The notes below the pieces were generated by a model. It did no database searches. It was not told the origin of the DNA and was given only the letters and a program-made list of their open reading frames with translations. Made by a program: the position numbers and the translations under genes. Shown here in pieces: positions 17,471 through 26,035 of a stretch of DNA of 64,000 nt (position 1 is the stretch's first letter; the number at the start of each line of letters is the position of its first letter). The stretch covers positions 1 to 64,000 of the forward strand of contig NZ_JAAVVE010000005.1 in NCBI RefSeq assembly GCF_018449795.1. The letters run 5' to 3'. The DNA is from Sphingomonas sp. dw_22. Its GTDB lineage: Bacteria > Pseudomonadota > Alphaproteobacteria > Sphingomonadales > Sphingomonadaceae.

Positions 17471-18796
17471 TCAATAATTGTAGGCACGCTCACCATGCTC
17501 GCCGATATCGAGGCCTTCCTGCTCGACTTCGGCACTGACCCGGAGGCCGGTGACCAGCTTGGCGATGAAGATCGCGATGGCGGTGCCGATCGCCGCCCAG
17601 ACGATCGTCGCCGCGACGGCCTCGATCTGGACGATGAGCTGGTGCCCCATGTCGTAATCGGGCTTGCCCGGGCCGCCCAAGCCGGGGGCATAGACGATGC
17701 CGGTGCCGATGGCGCCGATCATGCCGCCGATGCCGTGCACGCCGAAGGCGTCGAGCGCATCGTCATAGCCCAGCGCCGGCTTCAGCTTGCTGACCGCGAT
17801 GAAGCAGATGATCGAGGCGACGGCGCCCAGCACGATCGCACCGAACGGACCCGAATTGCCGGCCGCCGGGGTGACCGCCACCAGTCCGGCGATGATGCCG
17901 GAGCAGAAGCCCAGCGCCGATGCCTTGTGGCCCGCAAGCCGCTCGGCGAGCATCCAGAACAGGCCGGCCGAAGCCGTGGCGACGAAGGTGTTCATCATGG
18001 CGAGCGCGGCCGAGCCGTTCGCTTCCAGCGCCGAGCCGGCGTTGAAGCCGAACCAGCCCACCCACAGCAGCCCGGTGCCGACGCCGGTGAGCGTCAGGCT
18101 GTGCGGCGGCATCGGCTCCTTGGGATAGCCGACGCGCTTGCCCAGGATCAGCGCGGCCACCAGCGCGGAGACGCCCGCATTGATGTGGACGACCGTGCCG
18201 CCGGCGAAATCCAGCGCGCCCAGGCCGAAGAAATAGCCGTTCGACGCCCAGACCATGTGCGCGATCGGGAAATAGACGATCGTCAGCCAGATCAGCGCAA
18301 ACACCAGCACGGCGGAGAACTTCATGCGCTCCACCACCGATCCCAACACCAGCGCCACGGTGATCGCGGCGAAGGTCATCTGGAAGCAGATGAAGACATA
18401 TTCGGGGATGGCGACGCCCGCGGTGAAGGTCGCCGCCGTCGAATCGGGCGTGACGCCCTTGAGGAAGAGCTTGCCGAAGCCCGAGATGACGGCGTTGCCG
18501 CCGTCACCGAACGCCATCGTATAGCCCCACGCCACCCACACCAGCATCGCCAGGCAGGCGACGGCCCCGATCTGGGTCATGGTGGAAAGCATGTTCTTCG
18601 CGCGGGTAAGGCCGCCGTAGAACAGCGCCAGGCCCGGCAGGATCATCATCAGCACCAGCACGGTCGAGGTCATCATCCAGGCGGTATCGCCCTTGTTGAC
18701 CGTCGGCGGCGGCGTGGCGCCCTGCGCGAGCGCGGGCACCGCCACGAACAGGCCGGCGATCGCCGCTGCGCCTGCGAATTTCATTGCCTTGTTCAT
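17471..18796 (-). CDS. amt: ammonium transporter
   Basis: 441 residues from ATG 18796, chosen because GGGGG sits eight bases upstream; an ATG at 18814 would overlap glnK. A cleavable-looking N-terminus (MNKAMKFAGAAAIAGLFVAV) is followed by 11 membrane helices. Amt signatures are DTAWMMTSTVLVLMMILPGL, FYGGLTRAKNMLS, LDFAGGTVVHINAG and DDALDAFGVHGIGG with its conserved pore His. Amt trimers bring ammonium into the cell and are gated by PII proteins bound from the cytoplasm. The PII gene is directly upstream, and both are under the sigma-54 promoter at 19186-19202. Confidence 0.96.
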   Translation of the reverse strand: MNKAMKFAGAAAIAGLFVAVPALAQGATPPPTVNKGDTAWMMTSTVLVLMMILPGLALFYGGLTRAKNMLSTMTQIGAVACLAMLVWVAWGYTMAFGDGGNAVISGFGKLFLKGVTPDSTAATFTAGVAIPEYVFICFQMTFAAITVALVLGSVVERMKFSAVLVFALIWLTIVYFPIAHMVWASNGYFFGLGALDFAGGTVVHINAGVSALVAALILGKRVGYPKEPMPPHSLTLTGVGTGLLWVGWFGFNAGSALEANGSAALAMMNTFVATASAGLFWMLAERLAGHKASALGFCSGIIAGLVAVTPAAGNSGPFGAIVLGAVASIICFIAVSKLKPALGYDDALDAFGVHGIGGMIGAIGTGIVYAPGLGGPGKPDYDMGHQLIVQIEAVAATIVWAAIGTAIAIFIAKLVTGLRVSAEVEQEGLDIGEHGERAYNY

Positions 18797-18810
18797 CGTG
18801 ACCCCCTTCA

Positions 18811-19149
18811 TCACAGCGCGGTTTCGTCGGTCTCGCCGGTGCGGATGCGCACCGCCTGACCCAGATCGAGGACGAAGATCTTGCCGTCGCCGATCGCCCC
18901 GGTGCTCGCCGCTGCCTGGATCGCCTCGACGACGCGATCCGCGACGTCGCTGCCGCAGGCCACCTCGATCTTGATCTTCGGCACCATGTTGGTGCTGTAC
19001 TCGGCGCCGCGATAAATCTCGGTCTGGCCCTTCTGCCGGCCGAACCCCTTCACCTCGGTAACGGTCATGCCGGCCACGCCGACCGCGGTCAGCGCTTCGC
19101 GGACCTCATCCAGCTTGAACGGTTTTATGATGGCGATGATGAGTTTCAT
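18811..19149 (-). CDS. glnK: PII nitrogen regulatory protein
   Basis: 112 residues, standard PII length. It begins MKLIIAIIKPFKLDEVREAL and has the T-loop with the uridylylation tyrosine in YRGAEYSTNMVP (Tyr near residue 51). The ATP/2-oxoglutarate-binding region is VVEAIQAAASTGAIGDGKIF. PII senses 2-oxoglutarate and adenylate charge. When not uridylylated it binds and blocks the Amt pore. Pairing with amt makes this the GlnK-type paralogue. A strong AGAGGGGG ribosome site precedes the ATG. Confidence 0.95.
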   Translation of the reverse strand: MKLIIAIIKPFKLDEVREALTAVGVAGMTVTEVKGFGRQKGQTEIYRGAEYSTNMVPKIKIEVACGSDVADRVVEAIQAAASTGAIGDGKIFVLDLGQAVRIRTGETDETAL

Positions 19150-19185
19150 TTCGCCCCCTCTTGGCGGTTGTCCCGGAGATCAACT

Positions 19186-19202
19186 CAGCAAGGGTCGTGC
19201 CA
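19186..19202 (-). promoter_or_regulatory. sigma-54 promoter for glnK-amt
   Basis: The minus strand reads TGGCACGACCCTTGCTG, an essentially perfect match to the RpoN consensus (TGGCAC, five bases, TTGCW) with GG and GC at the -24 and -12 spacing. Transcription would start near 19176, leaving a leader of about 27 bases before the glnK ATG. The promoter would need an NtrC-type activator. Confidence 0.9.
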
Positions 19203-19256
19203 GCAGCAGGAAGCCCACGATTCCGCGGCTTTTCGCGCAATCAAATATTACCGAAA

Positions 19257-19273
19257 CGTGAATTTTTGTGCAG
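19257..19273 (-). promoter_or_regulatory. possible NtrC half-site
   Basis: The minus strand reads CTGCACAAAAATTCACG. The left arm TGCAC matches the NtrC consensus (TGCAC-N7-GTGCA); the right arm is degraded. It lies about 80-95 bases upstream of the inferred start of transcription, a normal enhancer position. Only one convincing half-site is seen. Confidence 0.35.
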
Positions 19274-19294
19274 ATGCGAAACGTTGCCCAAAAA

Positions 19295-19498
19295 TCAGGC
19301 AGGGTTCTCGATCAATTTGCGGGCGGGCGCATAATCCTCGTCATCGACCATGACGCGCACCGGGATCAGGAAATAGCTGCCGTCGGCGATGCTGGTGCCG
19401 GCATCGAACACGAAGGAGGGAATGCCCTCCGCCTCGAGCCGGCTCTGGACGATATAGGCTTCCTGCCGATCGAACCGGCCGAGCTCGACCAATGCCAT
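19295..19498 (-). CDS. DUF2007 domain protein
   Basis: 67 residues from ATG 19498, which overlaps the stop of the upstream gene by one base (TGATG). The pattern MALVELGRFDRQEAYIVQSR, then LEAEGIPSFVFDAG and VRVMVDDEDYAPARKLIE, is that of the DUF2007 (signal-transducing PII-like fold) family of small soluble proteins. The family has no firm function. It is the last gene of the tldD operon. The family match rests on the EAYIVQSRLEAEGI and VMVDDEDY segments. Confidence 0.8.
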   Translation of the reverse strand: MALVELGRFDRQEAYIVQSRLEAEGIPSFVFDAGTSIADGSYFLIPVRVMVDDEDYAPARKLIENPA

Positions 19499-20427
19499 CA
19501 GACCTGCCTCGGTCGGCGGGGCACGCCGGGCGCGCATTCCAGGGCGGCGCGATCCCAATTCCCCAGATCGGCGGCGGCGGCATAGGTCGCCTGGAGGAAG
19601 CCGAGCAGCATCGCCTCAGGATCGGGCGCGGCGCGGACATCGTCATAGTCGAGGATGAACTCGCCCATGGCGCTCTCCCAATAGGCCGGCGCCGGGATCG
19701 CGGCATCGCCGTACCCGTCCAGGGCAGGATAGGTATAAGCGTAGAAGGCCGCCCTGGGGAACGCATCGGTGCCCGGCCAGAAACCGGCGCTGGCTTCCTC
19801 ATGGCTATAGGCTTCGCAGGTCACGTCGTCGGGCAAACCGGGAAAGCCGCCGGGATGCCTGGGCGCGCTGCGGCCCGAGAAGCGCGTCGCCGCGAGATCG
19901 AAGCTGCCCCAGAAGAAATGGACCGGGCTCGCCTTGCCGAGAAAGCCGGTGCGGAATTTCTGGAAGACACGCTCGGCCGAGAGCAGCGCGCGGTGGAAGC
20001 GGCGGGCGGCATCGGCGTCATAGGGGCGGTGCGCGGTGTCTTCGGGAAAGGGCGCGGCATCGGGCAATTCGCTCGGCTTCGTCACGATGCTGACGGAAAC
20101 GCCGAGCCGGTCGAGCGCCGCCATCACTGCGGCGTAGAAGTCGGCGATGCTGCCGGGGGCAAGATCGATCTGCTCGATCGCCTCGCCCGTCGCCAGCGTC
20201 AGGTGGCTGGAGACCAGATCGAAATCGAGCTGGAGCGTCGCGTCCGGAAACGGGATCGGCCCGGTCGTCAGTCCGCGCGCCGTGGGATAGAGCACCACAT
20301 GCCAGCTATGGTTGAGCCAGGGCGTGCCGGCGAGGCGGATCTTGCCCGCGACCTGCGTCATCAAATGGAGATGCTGCGCCGTCCCGCGCCAGGCGGCCCA
20401 ATCGAGTTCGGGCCAGTCCCCACTCAC
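19498..20427 (-). CDS. DUF5996 family protein
   Basis: 309 residues from GTG 20427, which overlaps the tldD stop (GTGA). The sequence WPELDWAAWRGTAQHLHLMT, then QVAGKIRLA and WLNHSWHVVLYPTARGLTT, is characteristic of DUF5996, soluble proteins of unknown function found widely in soil bacteria. A later segment, PVHFFWGSFDLAATRFSGR, also fits the family. No catalytic residues are established. The overlap on both sides (tldD and DUF2007) argues for translational coupling. The longer frame starting at 20514 lies inside tldD and is rejected. Confidence 0.78.
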   Translation of the reverse strand: MSGDWPELDWAAWRGTAQHLHLMTQVAGKIRLAGTPWLNHSWHVVLYPTARGLTTGPIPFPDATLQLDFDLVSSHLTLATGEAIEQIDLAPGSIADFYAAVMAALDRLGVSVSIVTKPSELPDAAPFPEDTAHRPYDADAARRFHRALLSAERVFQKFRTGFLGKASPVHFFWGSFDLAATRFSGRSAPRHPGGFPGLPDDVTCEAYSHEEASAGFWPGTDAFPRAAFYAYTYPALDGYGDAAIPAPAYWESAMGEFILDYDDVRAAPDPEAMLLGFLQATYAAAADLGNWDRAALECAPGVPRRPRQV

Positions 20428-21851
20428 GCCGCGGTGCCGCCCACCGTCAGCCCCTCGACCAGCAGGGTCGGCTGGCCGACTCCGGCGGGCACCGACTGCC
20501 CGCCCTTGCCGCACATGCCGACGCCCTCGTCGAGCGCAAAATCGTTGCCGATGCCGGCCACCTTATGGAGCACGGTCGGCCCGTCGCCGATCAGCGTGGC
20601 GCCCTTGATCGGGCGGCCGAGCTTGCCGTTCTCGATGCGATAGGCCTCGGTGCAGGAGAAGACGAACTTGCCCGAGACGATGTCGACCTGCCCGCCGCCG
20701 AAGCTCCTGGCATAGATGCCCTTCTTCACCCGGCTCATCAGCTCGGCGGGATCGTCATTGCCGCCGCGCATGAAAGTGTTGGTCATCCGCGGCATCGGCG
20801 CGTGCTGGAAGCTCTCGCGCCGCCCGTTGCCGGTGGGCGCGACGCCCATCAGCCGGGCATTGAGCCGGTCCTGGATATAGCCCTTGAGCACGCCGTCCTC
20901 GATCAGGATATTCTCCTGGGTCGGCGTGCCTTCGTCGTCGATCGACAGCGAGCCGCGGCGCGCATCGAGCGATCCGTCGTCCACCACCGTCACGCCCGGC
21001 GCCGCGACCCGCTCGCCGATCCGGCCCGAAAAGGCACTGGTGCCCTTGCGGTTGAAGTCGCCTTCCAGCCCGTGGCCGACCGCCTCGTGGAGCAGCACGC
21101 CCGGCCAGCCGGGGCCGCACAGCACGGTCATGTCGCCGGCGGGCGCATCCTCGGCATCGAGATTGACCAGCGCCTGGGCCAGCGCCTGGTCGATCGCGCG
21201 GTTCCAGGTCTCGGGCAGGAAGAGATTGTCGTAGAGGGTGCGGCCGCCCAGCCCGAAGCTGCCGGTCTCGCGCCGACCGTTCTGCTCGACCACGATCGAA
21301 ACGTTGAGCCGGACGAGCGGGCGGACATCGGTGGCGACGAAGCCGTCCGGCCGGACGATCTCGACCACGCTCCACTGCCCGGTGAGCGACACCGATACCT
21401 GCACGACGCGCGGATCGCGCGCCCGCGCCGTGGCATCGATCGACTGGCACAGGTTCACCTTGTCGGCGAAGGGCACCAGATCGAGCGGATCGGCATCGGT
21501 ATAGAGATGGCGGTTGTTCCGGCGCGGCGGCGCGGCCTTGGGGCCCTTGGCGGGATCGATCAGCGCCATCGTCTCCGCGGCGCGGCGAATCGCTTCCGGG
21601 CTGATCTCATTGGCATGGGCGAAGGCGGTGGTCTCGCCCGAGACGGCGCGCAGGCCGAAGCCCGATTGCGTGTCGAACGACGCGGTCTTCAGCCGGCCGT
21701 CGTCGAAGCCGAACGCCTCGGTCTTGCGATACTGAAGGTAGAGTTCGCCATCCTCGGCCTTGCCGAGCGCCTCGGCGGTCAGCTTCGCGGCCGTGTCGGG
21801 ATCTAGGCTGTCGCGATAGAGGAACGCGCGGGGATCGGAAGGAATACTCAT
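20424..21851 (-). CDS. tldD: metalloprotease TldD
   Basis: 475 residues, normal for TldD. The zinc motif is HEAVGHGLEGD near residue 250, with the TldD-typical FNRKGTSAFSGRIGERVAAP after it. The C-terminal region has GGGQVDIVSGKFVFSCTEAY and LIGDGPTVLHKVAGIGNDFA. TldD with PmbA (TldE) forms a heterodimeric protease that trims unfolded peptides and matures some antibiotics such as microcin B17. The PmbA gene is not in this window. It heads an operon with DUF5996 and DUF2007 genes. Confidence 0.95.
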   Translation of the reverse strand: MSIPSDPRAFLYRDSLDPDTAAKLTAEALGKAEDGELYLQYRKTEAFGFDDGRLKTASFDTQSGFGLRAVSGETTAFAHANEISPEAIRRAAETMALIDPAKGPKAAPPRRNNRHLYTDADPLDLVPFADKVNLCQSIDATARARDPRVVQVSVSLTGQWSVVEIVRPDGFVATDVRPLVRLNVSIVVEQNGRRETGSFGLGGRTLYDNLFLPETWNRAIDQALAQALVNLDAEDAPAGDMTVLCGPGWPGVLLHEAVGHGLEGDFNRKGTSAFSGRIGERVAAPGVTVVDDGSLDARRGSLSIDDEGTPTQENILIEDGVLKGYIQDRLNARLMGVAPTGNGRRESFQHAPMPRMTNTFMRGGNDDPAELMSRVKKGIYARSFGGGQVDIVSGKFVFSCTEAYRIENGKLGRPIKGATLIGDGPTVLHKVAGIGNDFALDEGVGMCGKGGQSVPAGVGQPTLLVEGLTVGGTAA

Positions 21852-21905
21852 CCCCCAGATATAGGCGCCTTAAATGCTGGCGCCAGCCGGGCGTTCCTGT
21901 TGCGC

Positions 21906-22136
21906 TTACCGGCTCGCGCCGGACGCGATGTCGGGAAGCGCGCTCTGGTCAGCGCCGTCCGCCGGGCCGCCGATCAGGATGAAGCGCCGGTCGCAATAGC
22001 CGCAATCGACATAGCCATGCTCGTCGATCTGCAGGAACACGCGCGGATGGCCCAGCGCGGCGGGCAGGCCGGGACCGGTCCCGTCGCAGGCGACTCGGGC
22101 ATGGGTGGTGCGGATGATTTCGGGCGGGTGGCTCAT
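21906..22136 (-). CDS. zinc-finger (CHCC type) domain protein
   Basis: 76 residues from ATG 22136. Zinc ligands fit the CHCC pattern: Cys17, His30 (in GHPRVFLQID), then Cys45 and Cys48 in VDCGYC. This small domain is shared with the mitochondrial complex I accessory subunit NDUFS6, and alphaproteobacterial copies are its close relatives. Role here may be in respiratory complex I assembly or structure, an inference from family membership. It is divergent from the ABC ATPase gene, 65 bases away. Confidence 0.8.
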   Translation of the reverse strand: MSHPPEIIRTTHARVACDGTGPGLPAALGHPRVFLQIDEHGYVDCGYCDRRFILIGGPADGADQSALPDIASGASR

Positions 22137-22201
22137 GCCCCTGCGGTTAGCAAAGGCGGAGGGGGCTCGCAATCGTCCGCGCGCAGTCCTATGCGAGCGG
22201 C

Positions 22202-23125
22202 ATGACCCAGGCGGCAATCGAGATCGACGGTCTTTGCAAGACCTATCAGGGCGGCAAGCGGGCGCTCGACGGCGTGACCTTCGACGTGCCGCGCGGCCAG
22301 ATATTCGGGCTGCTCGGCCCCAATGGCGCGGGCAAGTCGACGCTCATCAACATTCTGGCGGGGCTGGTCAACAAGACCGGCGGGCGCGCGACGATCTGGG
22401 GCTTCGACATCGACCAGCATCCGCGCAACGCCAAGGCGAGCATCGGCATCGTCAACCAGGAGATATTGTTCGATCCCTTCTTCACGCCGAAGGAGACGCT
22501 GGAGATCCAGGCGGGGCTCTACGGCGTCTCGAAGGAGAAGGCCGATGTGATGGCGCTGCTGCGCGCCGTCCATCTGGAGGACAAGGCCGATGCCTATTCG
22601 CGCACGCTTTCGGGCGGCATGAAACGGCGGCTGATGGTCGCCAAGGCGATGGTCCATTCGCCGCCGGTGCTGGTGCTCGACGAGCCGACCGCGGGCGTGG
22701 ACGTGGAGCTGCGCCAGCAGCTCTGGGCCTATGTGAAGCAATTGAACGCACGCGGCGTGACGGTGGTGCTCACCACCCATTATCTCGAAGAGGCCGAGCA
22801 GCTTTGCGACCGGATCGCGATCATCAACCACGGCACGCTGATCGCCAACAAGCCGACGCGCGAGCTGGTCGGCATGGCGCAGGAAAAGGTGGTCGAGGTT
22901 ACCGTCGATCGCGACCTGGGCGCGACGCCGGACAATGCCTGTTTCCAGAAGATCGAAGTGAAGGGCGAGCGAACGCTGGTCATCACCTATCGCAAGGACC
23001 AGGCGAATGCCGGCGAGGTGCTGGGCGCGGTCCAGGGCGGCGGCTATGGCATCGTCGACGTCTCCACCCGCGAGGCGGATCTGGAGGACGTGTTCCTCAA
23101 TCTGACGCGAGCGACGAATGGCTGA
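22202..23125 (+). CDS. ABC transporter ATP-binding protein
   Basis: 307 residues. It has Walker A GLLGPNGAGKSTLIN, Q-loop GIVNQEILFDPFF, signature TLSGGMKRRLMVAKAM, Walker B VLVLDEPTAGVD and the switch His in LTTHYLEEAEQL. The arrangement matches the multidrug-type YadG/CcmA-like ATPases that work with an ABC-2 permease. No permease gene follows; instead the frame overlaps nadB by 8 bases. The partner membrane protein must be encoded elsewhere or be absent. Regulation is not visible. Confidence 0.9.
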   Translation: MTQAAIEIDGLCKTYQGGKRALDGVTFDVPRGQIFGLLGPNGAGKSTLINILAGLVNKTGGRATIWGFDIDQHPRNAKASIGIVNQEILFDPFFTPKETLEIQAGLYGVSKEKADVMALLRAVHLEDKADAYSRTLSGGMKRRLMVAKAMVHSPPVLVLDEPTAGVDVELRQQLWAYVKQLNARGVTVVLTTHYLEEAEQLCDRIAIINHGTLIANKPTRELVGMAQEKVVEVTVDRDLGATPDNACFQKIEVKGERTLVITYRKDQANAGEVLGAVQGGGYGIVDVSTREADLEDVFLNLTRATNG

Positions 23126-24704
23126 GGCGCACAGCAGCGATATCCTTGTCATCGGCTCGGGTGCGGCGGGGCTCACCGCGGCGCTGAACCTGGCCGAGCG
23201 GTTCAAGGTCACCGTGCTCGCCAAGGGGGCGCTCAACGAAGGCTCCACCGCCTGGGCACAGGGCGGGATCGCCGCGGTGCTGGAGCCCGGCGACACGTTC
23301 GAGAGCCATATCGAGGACACGATGATCGCCGGCGCGGGGCTCAACGACCGCGCCACCGTCGAGATGGTGGTGGAGAACGCCCCCGCCGCGATCGCGCGGC
23401 TGGCCAAGCTCGGCGTGCCGTTCAACACCGAAGGCAACACGCTGCACCTGACGCGCGAGGGCGGGCACAGCCATCGCCGCATCGTCCATGTCGACGACGC
23501 GACCGGCTGGGCGGTGCAGGAGGCGCTGCTCAAGGCCGCGCGCGCGCATCCCAACATCACGCTGGTCCCCGATCTGGTCGTGATCGACCTTGCGACCAGC
23601 CGGCACGAGATCCGCTATTCGGGCGCGGGCGAAGTGTGGGGCGTCTATGCCTTCAATCGCGCCACCGGCCGCGTCGCGCTGTTCACAGCCCGCGCGACCG
23701 TGCTGGCGACCGGTGGTGCGGGGCGCACCTATCTCTTCTCGACCGCGCCGCGCGGCGCGACCGGCGACGGCATCGCCATGGCGTGGCGCGCGGGATGCCG
23801 CATCTCCAACATGGAGATGATGCAGTTCCACCCGACCTGCCTCTACAATCTCGACGTCAAGAACTTCCTCATCACCGAGGCGGTGCGCGGCGAAGGCGGG
23901 CATCTGAAGATCCCCGGCTCCGGCTATCGCTTCATGCCGGACTTCGACCCCCGCGCCGAGCTGGCGCCGCGCGACATCGTCGCCCGCGCGATCGACCATG
24001 AGATCAAGCGGCTCGGCCTCGATTACGTCCATCTCGACATCAGCCAGATGGGCGCCGAGTTCGTGAAGCATCACTTCCCGACGATCCATGCCCGGTTGCT
24101 CGATCTCGATATCGACATGACCAAGGAGCCGATCCCCGTCGTCCCCGCCCAGCATTATACCTGCGGCGGCGTGGTGATCGATCGCGACGGGCGCACCGAT
24201 CTACCCAATCTCTATGCGGCGGGCGAAGTCAGCCAGTCGGGCCTGCACGGCGCCAATCGTCTCGCCTCCAACAGCCTGCTGGAGTGCTTCGTATTCGGCG
24301 AGGCGGCGGCACGCCACATCGCCGCCAATTGGAGCGATTTCGCGCCCCCGCCGGCGATCCGCCCCTGGGACGAGAGCCGCGTGGCCGATTCGGACGAGGA
24401 AGTCGTCATCAAGCAGAACTGGACCGAGATCCGCCGCTTCATGTGGAACTATGTCGGCATCGTCCGCACCACCAAGCGGCTCGAGCGCGCGGCGCACCGC
24501 ATCAAGGTGCTGCGCGACGAGATCGGCGACTATTATGGCCATTTCCGCGTGACGCCCGACCTGATCGAGCTGCGCAACCTGCTCGAATCCGCCGATCTGA
24601 TCGTCCGCTCCGCGCTCCACCGCAAGGAGAGCCGCGGGCTGCACTATACGCTCGACTATCCCGAAACGCTCGATGTGGCGGTGGACACGATCCTGGTTCC
24701 GTAA
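23118..24704 (+). CDS. nadB: L-aspartate oxidase
   Basis: 528 residues, typical for NadB. FAD-binding motif SDILVIGSGAAGLTAALNLA at the N-terminus; then STAWAQGGIAAVL, GGAGRTYLFSTAPRGATGDG, and the C-terminal flavoprotein signature AAGEVSQSGLHGANRLASNS. NadB oxidises L-aspartate to iminoaspartate, the first step of de novo NAD synthesis; NadA and NadC complete it. The start overlaps the ABC ATPase gene. A terminator-like hairpin lies just after the stop. Confidence 0.96.
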   Translation: MAEAHSSDILVIGSGAAGLTAALNLAERFKVTVLAKGALNEGSTAWAQGGIAAVLEPGDTFESHIEDTMIAGAGLNDRATVEMVVENAPAAIARLAKLGVPFNTEGNTLHLTREGGHSHRRIVHVDDATGWAVQEALLKAARAHPNITLVPDLVVIDLATSRHEIRYSGAGEVWGVYAFNRATGRVALFTARATVLATGGAGRTYLFSTAPRGATGDGIAMAWRAGCRISNMEMMQFHPTCLYNLDVKNFLITEAVRGEGGHLKIPGSGYRFMPDFDPRAELAPRDIVARAIDHEIKRLGLDYVHLDISQMGAEFVKHHFPTIHARLLDLDIDMTKEPIPVVPAQHYTCGGVVIDRDGRTDLPNLYAAGEVSQSGLHGANRLASNSLLECFVFGEAAARHIAANWSDFAPPPAIRPWDESRVADSDEEVVIKQNWTEIRRFMWNYVGIVRTTKRLERAAHRIKVLRDEIGDYYGHFRVTPDLIELRNLLESADLIVRSALHRKESRGLHYTLDYPETLDVAVDTILVP

Positions 24705-24705
24705 T

Positions 24706-24730
24706 CCGTCCCGGGGGAATCCCGGGATTT
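24706..24730 (+). terminator. probable terminator after nadB
   Basis: TCCCGGG (24709-24715) pairs with CCCGGGA (24721-24727) around GGAAT, followed by TTT (24728-24730). It begins two bases after the nadB stop. The T-run is short, so termination may be partial. Confidence 0.5.
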
Positions 24731-24860
24731 ACGGCGCGCTTGTTTCTCCTAGGTTCACGCTTCGTCGCTATGATGAGTCGGCTCGTCGCATTGCTGCACC
24801 TGCGCACTTTGCCGAGCCCGGTGGAGACCGCATGTTCCATATGGGCAAGGGGTTGTAAGT

Positions 24861-25973
24861 TTGAGCAAATTCGGTTTCTCGAGCATCGAGCGGGCATTGA
24901 CCGTCGCAGGGCTTGGCCCCGCGATGCTGCTCGGTTGCGCGGTGCATGAGAATCCCCAGCTCGCCGCCTATCTGCCCGCCCCCAATTATCGCGTGCTGAT
25001 GCCCATCCCCTCTGCGACTGCCGCGCCGGTGCATCCGGCGGTGCCTGCGCCGGAGAGCCTGGTGTCGTCGCTGAGCGCGATCACCCGCAATTTCAACGGC
25101 GTGGTCGGCGTCGCAGTGACCAGCGTCGATACCGGCTGGATCGCCTCGTCCGGCGGCGCCCGGAAACTGCCGCAGCAGAGCGTGAGTAAGCTCTGGGTGG
25201 CGATGACCGTGCTCGACGCAGTCGATCAGGGCCGCATCCATCTGAGCGACCCGCTCGTCATCACCAAGGCCGATTTCACGCTGTTCCATCAGCCGGTCGC
25301 GTCGCTGGTGAAGGGCGATCAGGGCTATCAGAGCACCGTCGGCGAGATATTGAAGCGCGCGCTGACGATGAGCGACAATACCTGCAACGACAAGCTGCTG
25401 CGGCTGGTCGGCGGGCCGGAGGCGGTGCGCTCGTTCATCGCCCGCAACGCGCTCGGCCCGATCCGCTTCGGCCCCGGCGAGAAGCTGCTGCAGGCCGGCA
25501 CCGCGGGCCTCCAGTGGAAGCCCCAATATTCGATGGGCAACAGCTTCGCCGTGGCGCGAGCGCAGCTTCCCCGGACGGTGCGCGTCGCCGCGTTCGATTC
25601 CTATGTCGCCGATCCGCCCGACGGCGCAGCGCCGCTGGCGATCGCGGGCGCGCTGGCGCGGCTGAAGCGCGGCGAGCTCCTTTCGCCCACGTCCACCACC
25701 TGGCTGATCTCGACGATGCAGGCATCGCACACCGGCAAGCAACGCCTGCGCGGCGCGGTGCCGCCGGGCTGGCAGTTCGGCCACAAGACGGGCACCGGCC
25801 AGGATCTGTTCGGCCGCACCGCCGGCTATAACGATGTCGGCATCCTCACCGCGCCCGATGGCCGCTCCTATGCGCTGGCGGTGATGATCGGCGACACGCC
25901 GCGCCCGATCCCTGAGCGGCAGAGGCTGATGTGGTCCGTCGTCCAGGCGATCATCGCGCAGCACGGCGCCTGA
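24861..25973 (+). CDS. class A beta-lactamase-fold serine hydrolase
   Basis: 370 residues from TTG 24861 with AAGGGG eight bases upstream; a later ATG (near residue 21) would cut a lipobox-like segment GPAMLLGCA. The catalytic elements are SVSK (SxxK, near residue 112), SDN in TMSDNTCNDKLL, and KTG in FGHKTGTG. The omega-loop Glu motif of true class A beta-lactamases (ExxLN) is not apparent between SDN and KTG. It is therefore better called a serine hydrolase related to beta-lactamases than a resistance gene. Probably a periplasmic lipoprotein. Confidence 0.75.
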   Translation: MSKFGFSSIERALTVAGLGPAMLLGCAVHENPQLAAYLPAPNYRVLMPIPSATAAPVHPAVPAPESLVSSLSAITRNFNGVVGVAVTSVDTGWIASSGGARKLPQQSVSKLWVAMTVLDAVDQGRIHLSDPLVITKADFTLFHQPVASLVKGDQGYQSTVGEILKRALTMSDNTCNDKLLRLVGGPEAVRSFIARNALGPIRFGPGEKLLQAGTAGLQWKPQYSMGNSFAVARAQLPRTVRVAAFDSYVADPPDGAAPLAIAGALARLKRGELLSPTSTTWLISTMQASHTGKQRLRGAVPPGWQFGHKTGTGQDLFGRTAGYNDVGILTAPDGRSYALAVMIGDTPRPIPERQRLMWSVVQAIIAQHGA

Positions 25974-26035
25974 ACCGCATTTCCACCCCGATCACGGCTT
26001 GGGGTTGAACGCGGGCGCTGCTATCTGATCGGGCA

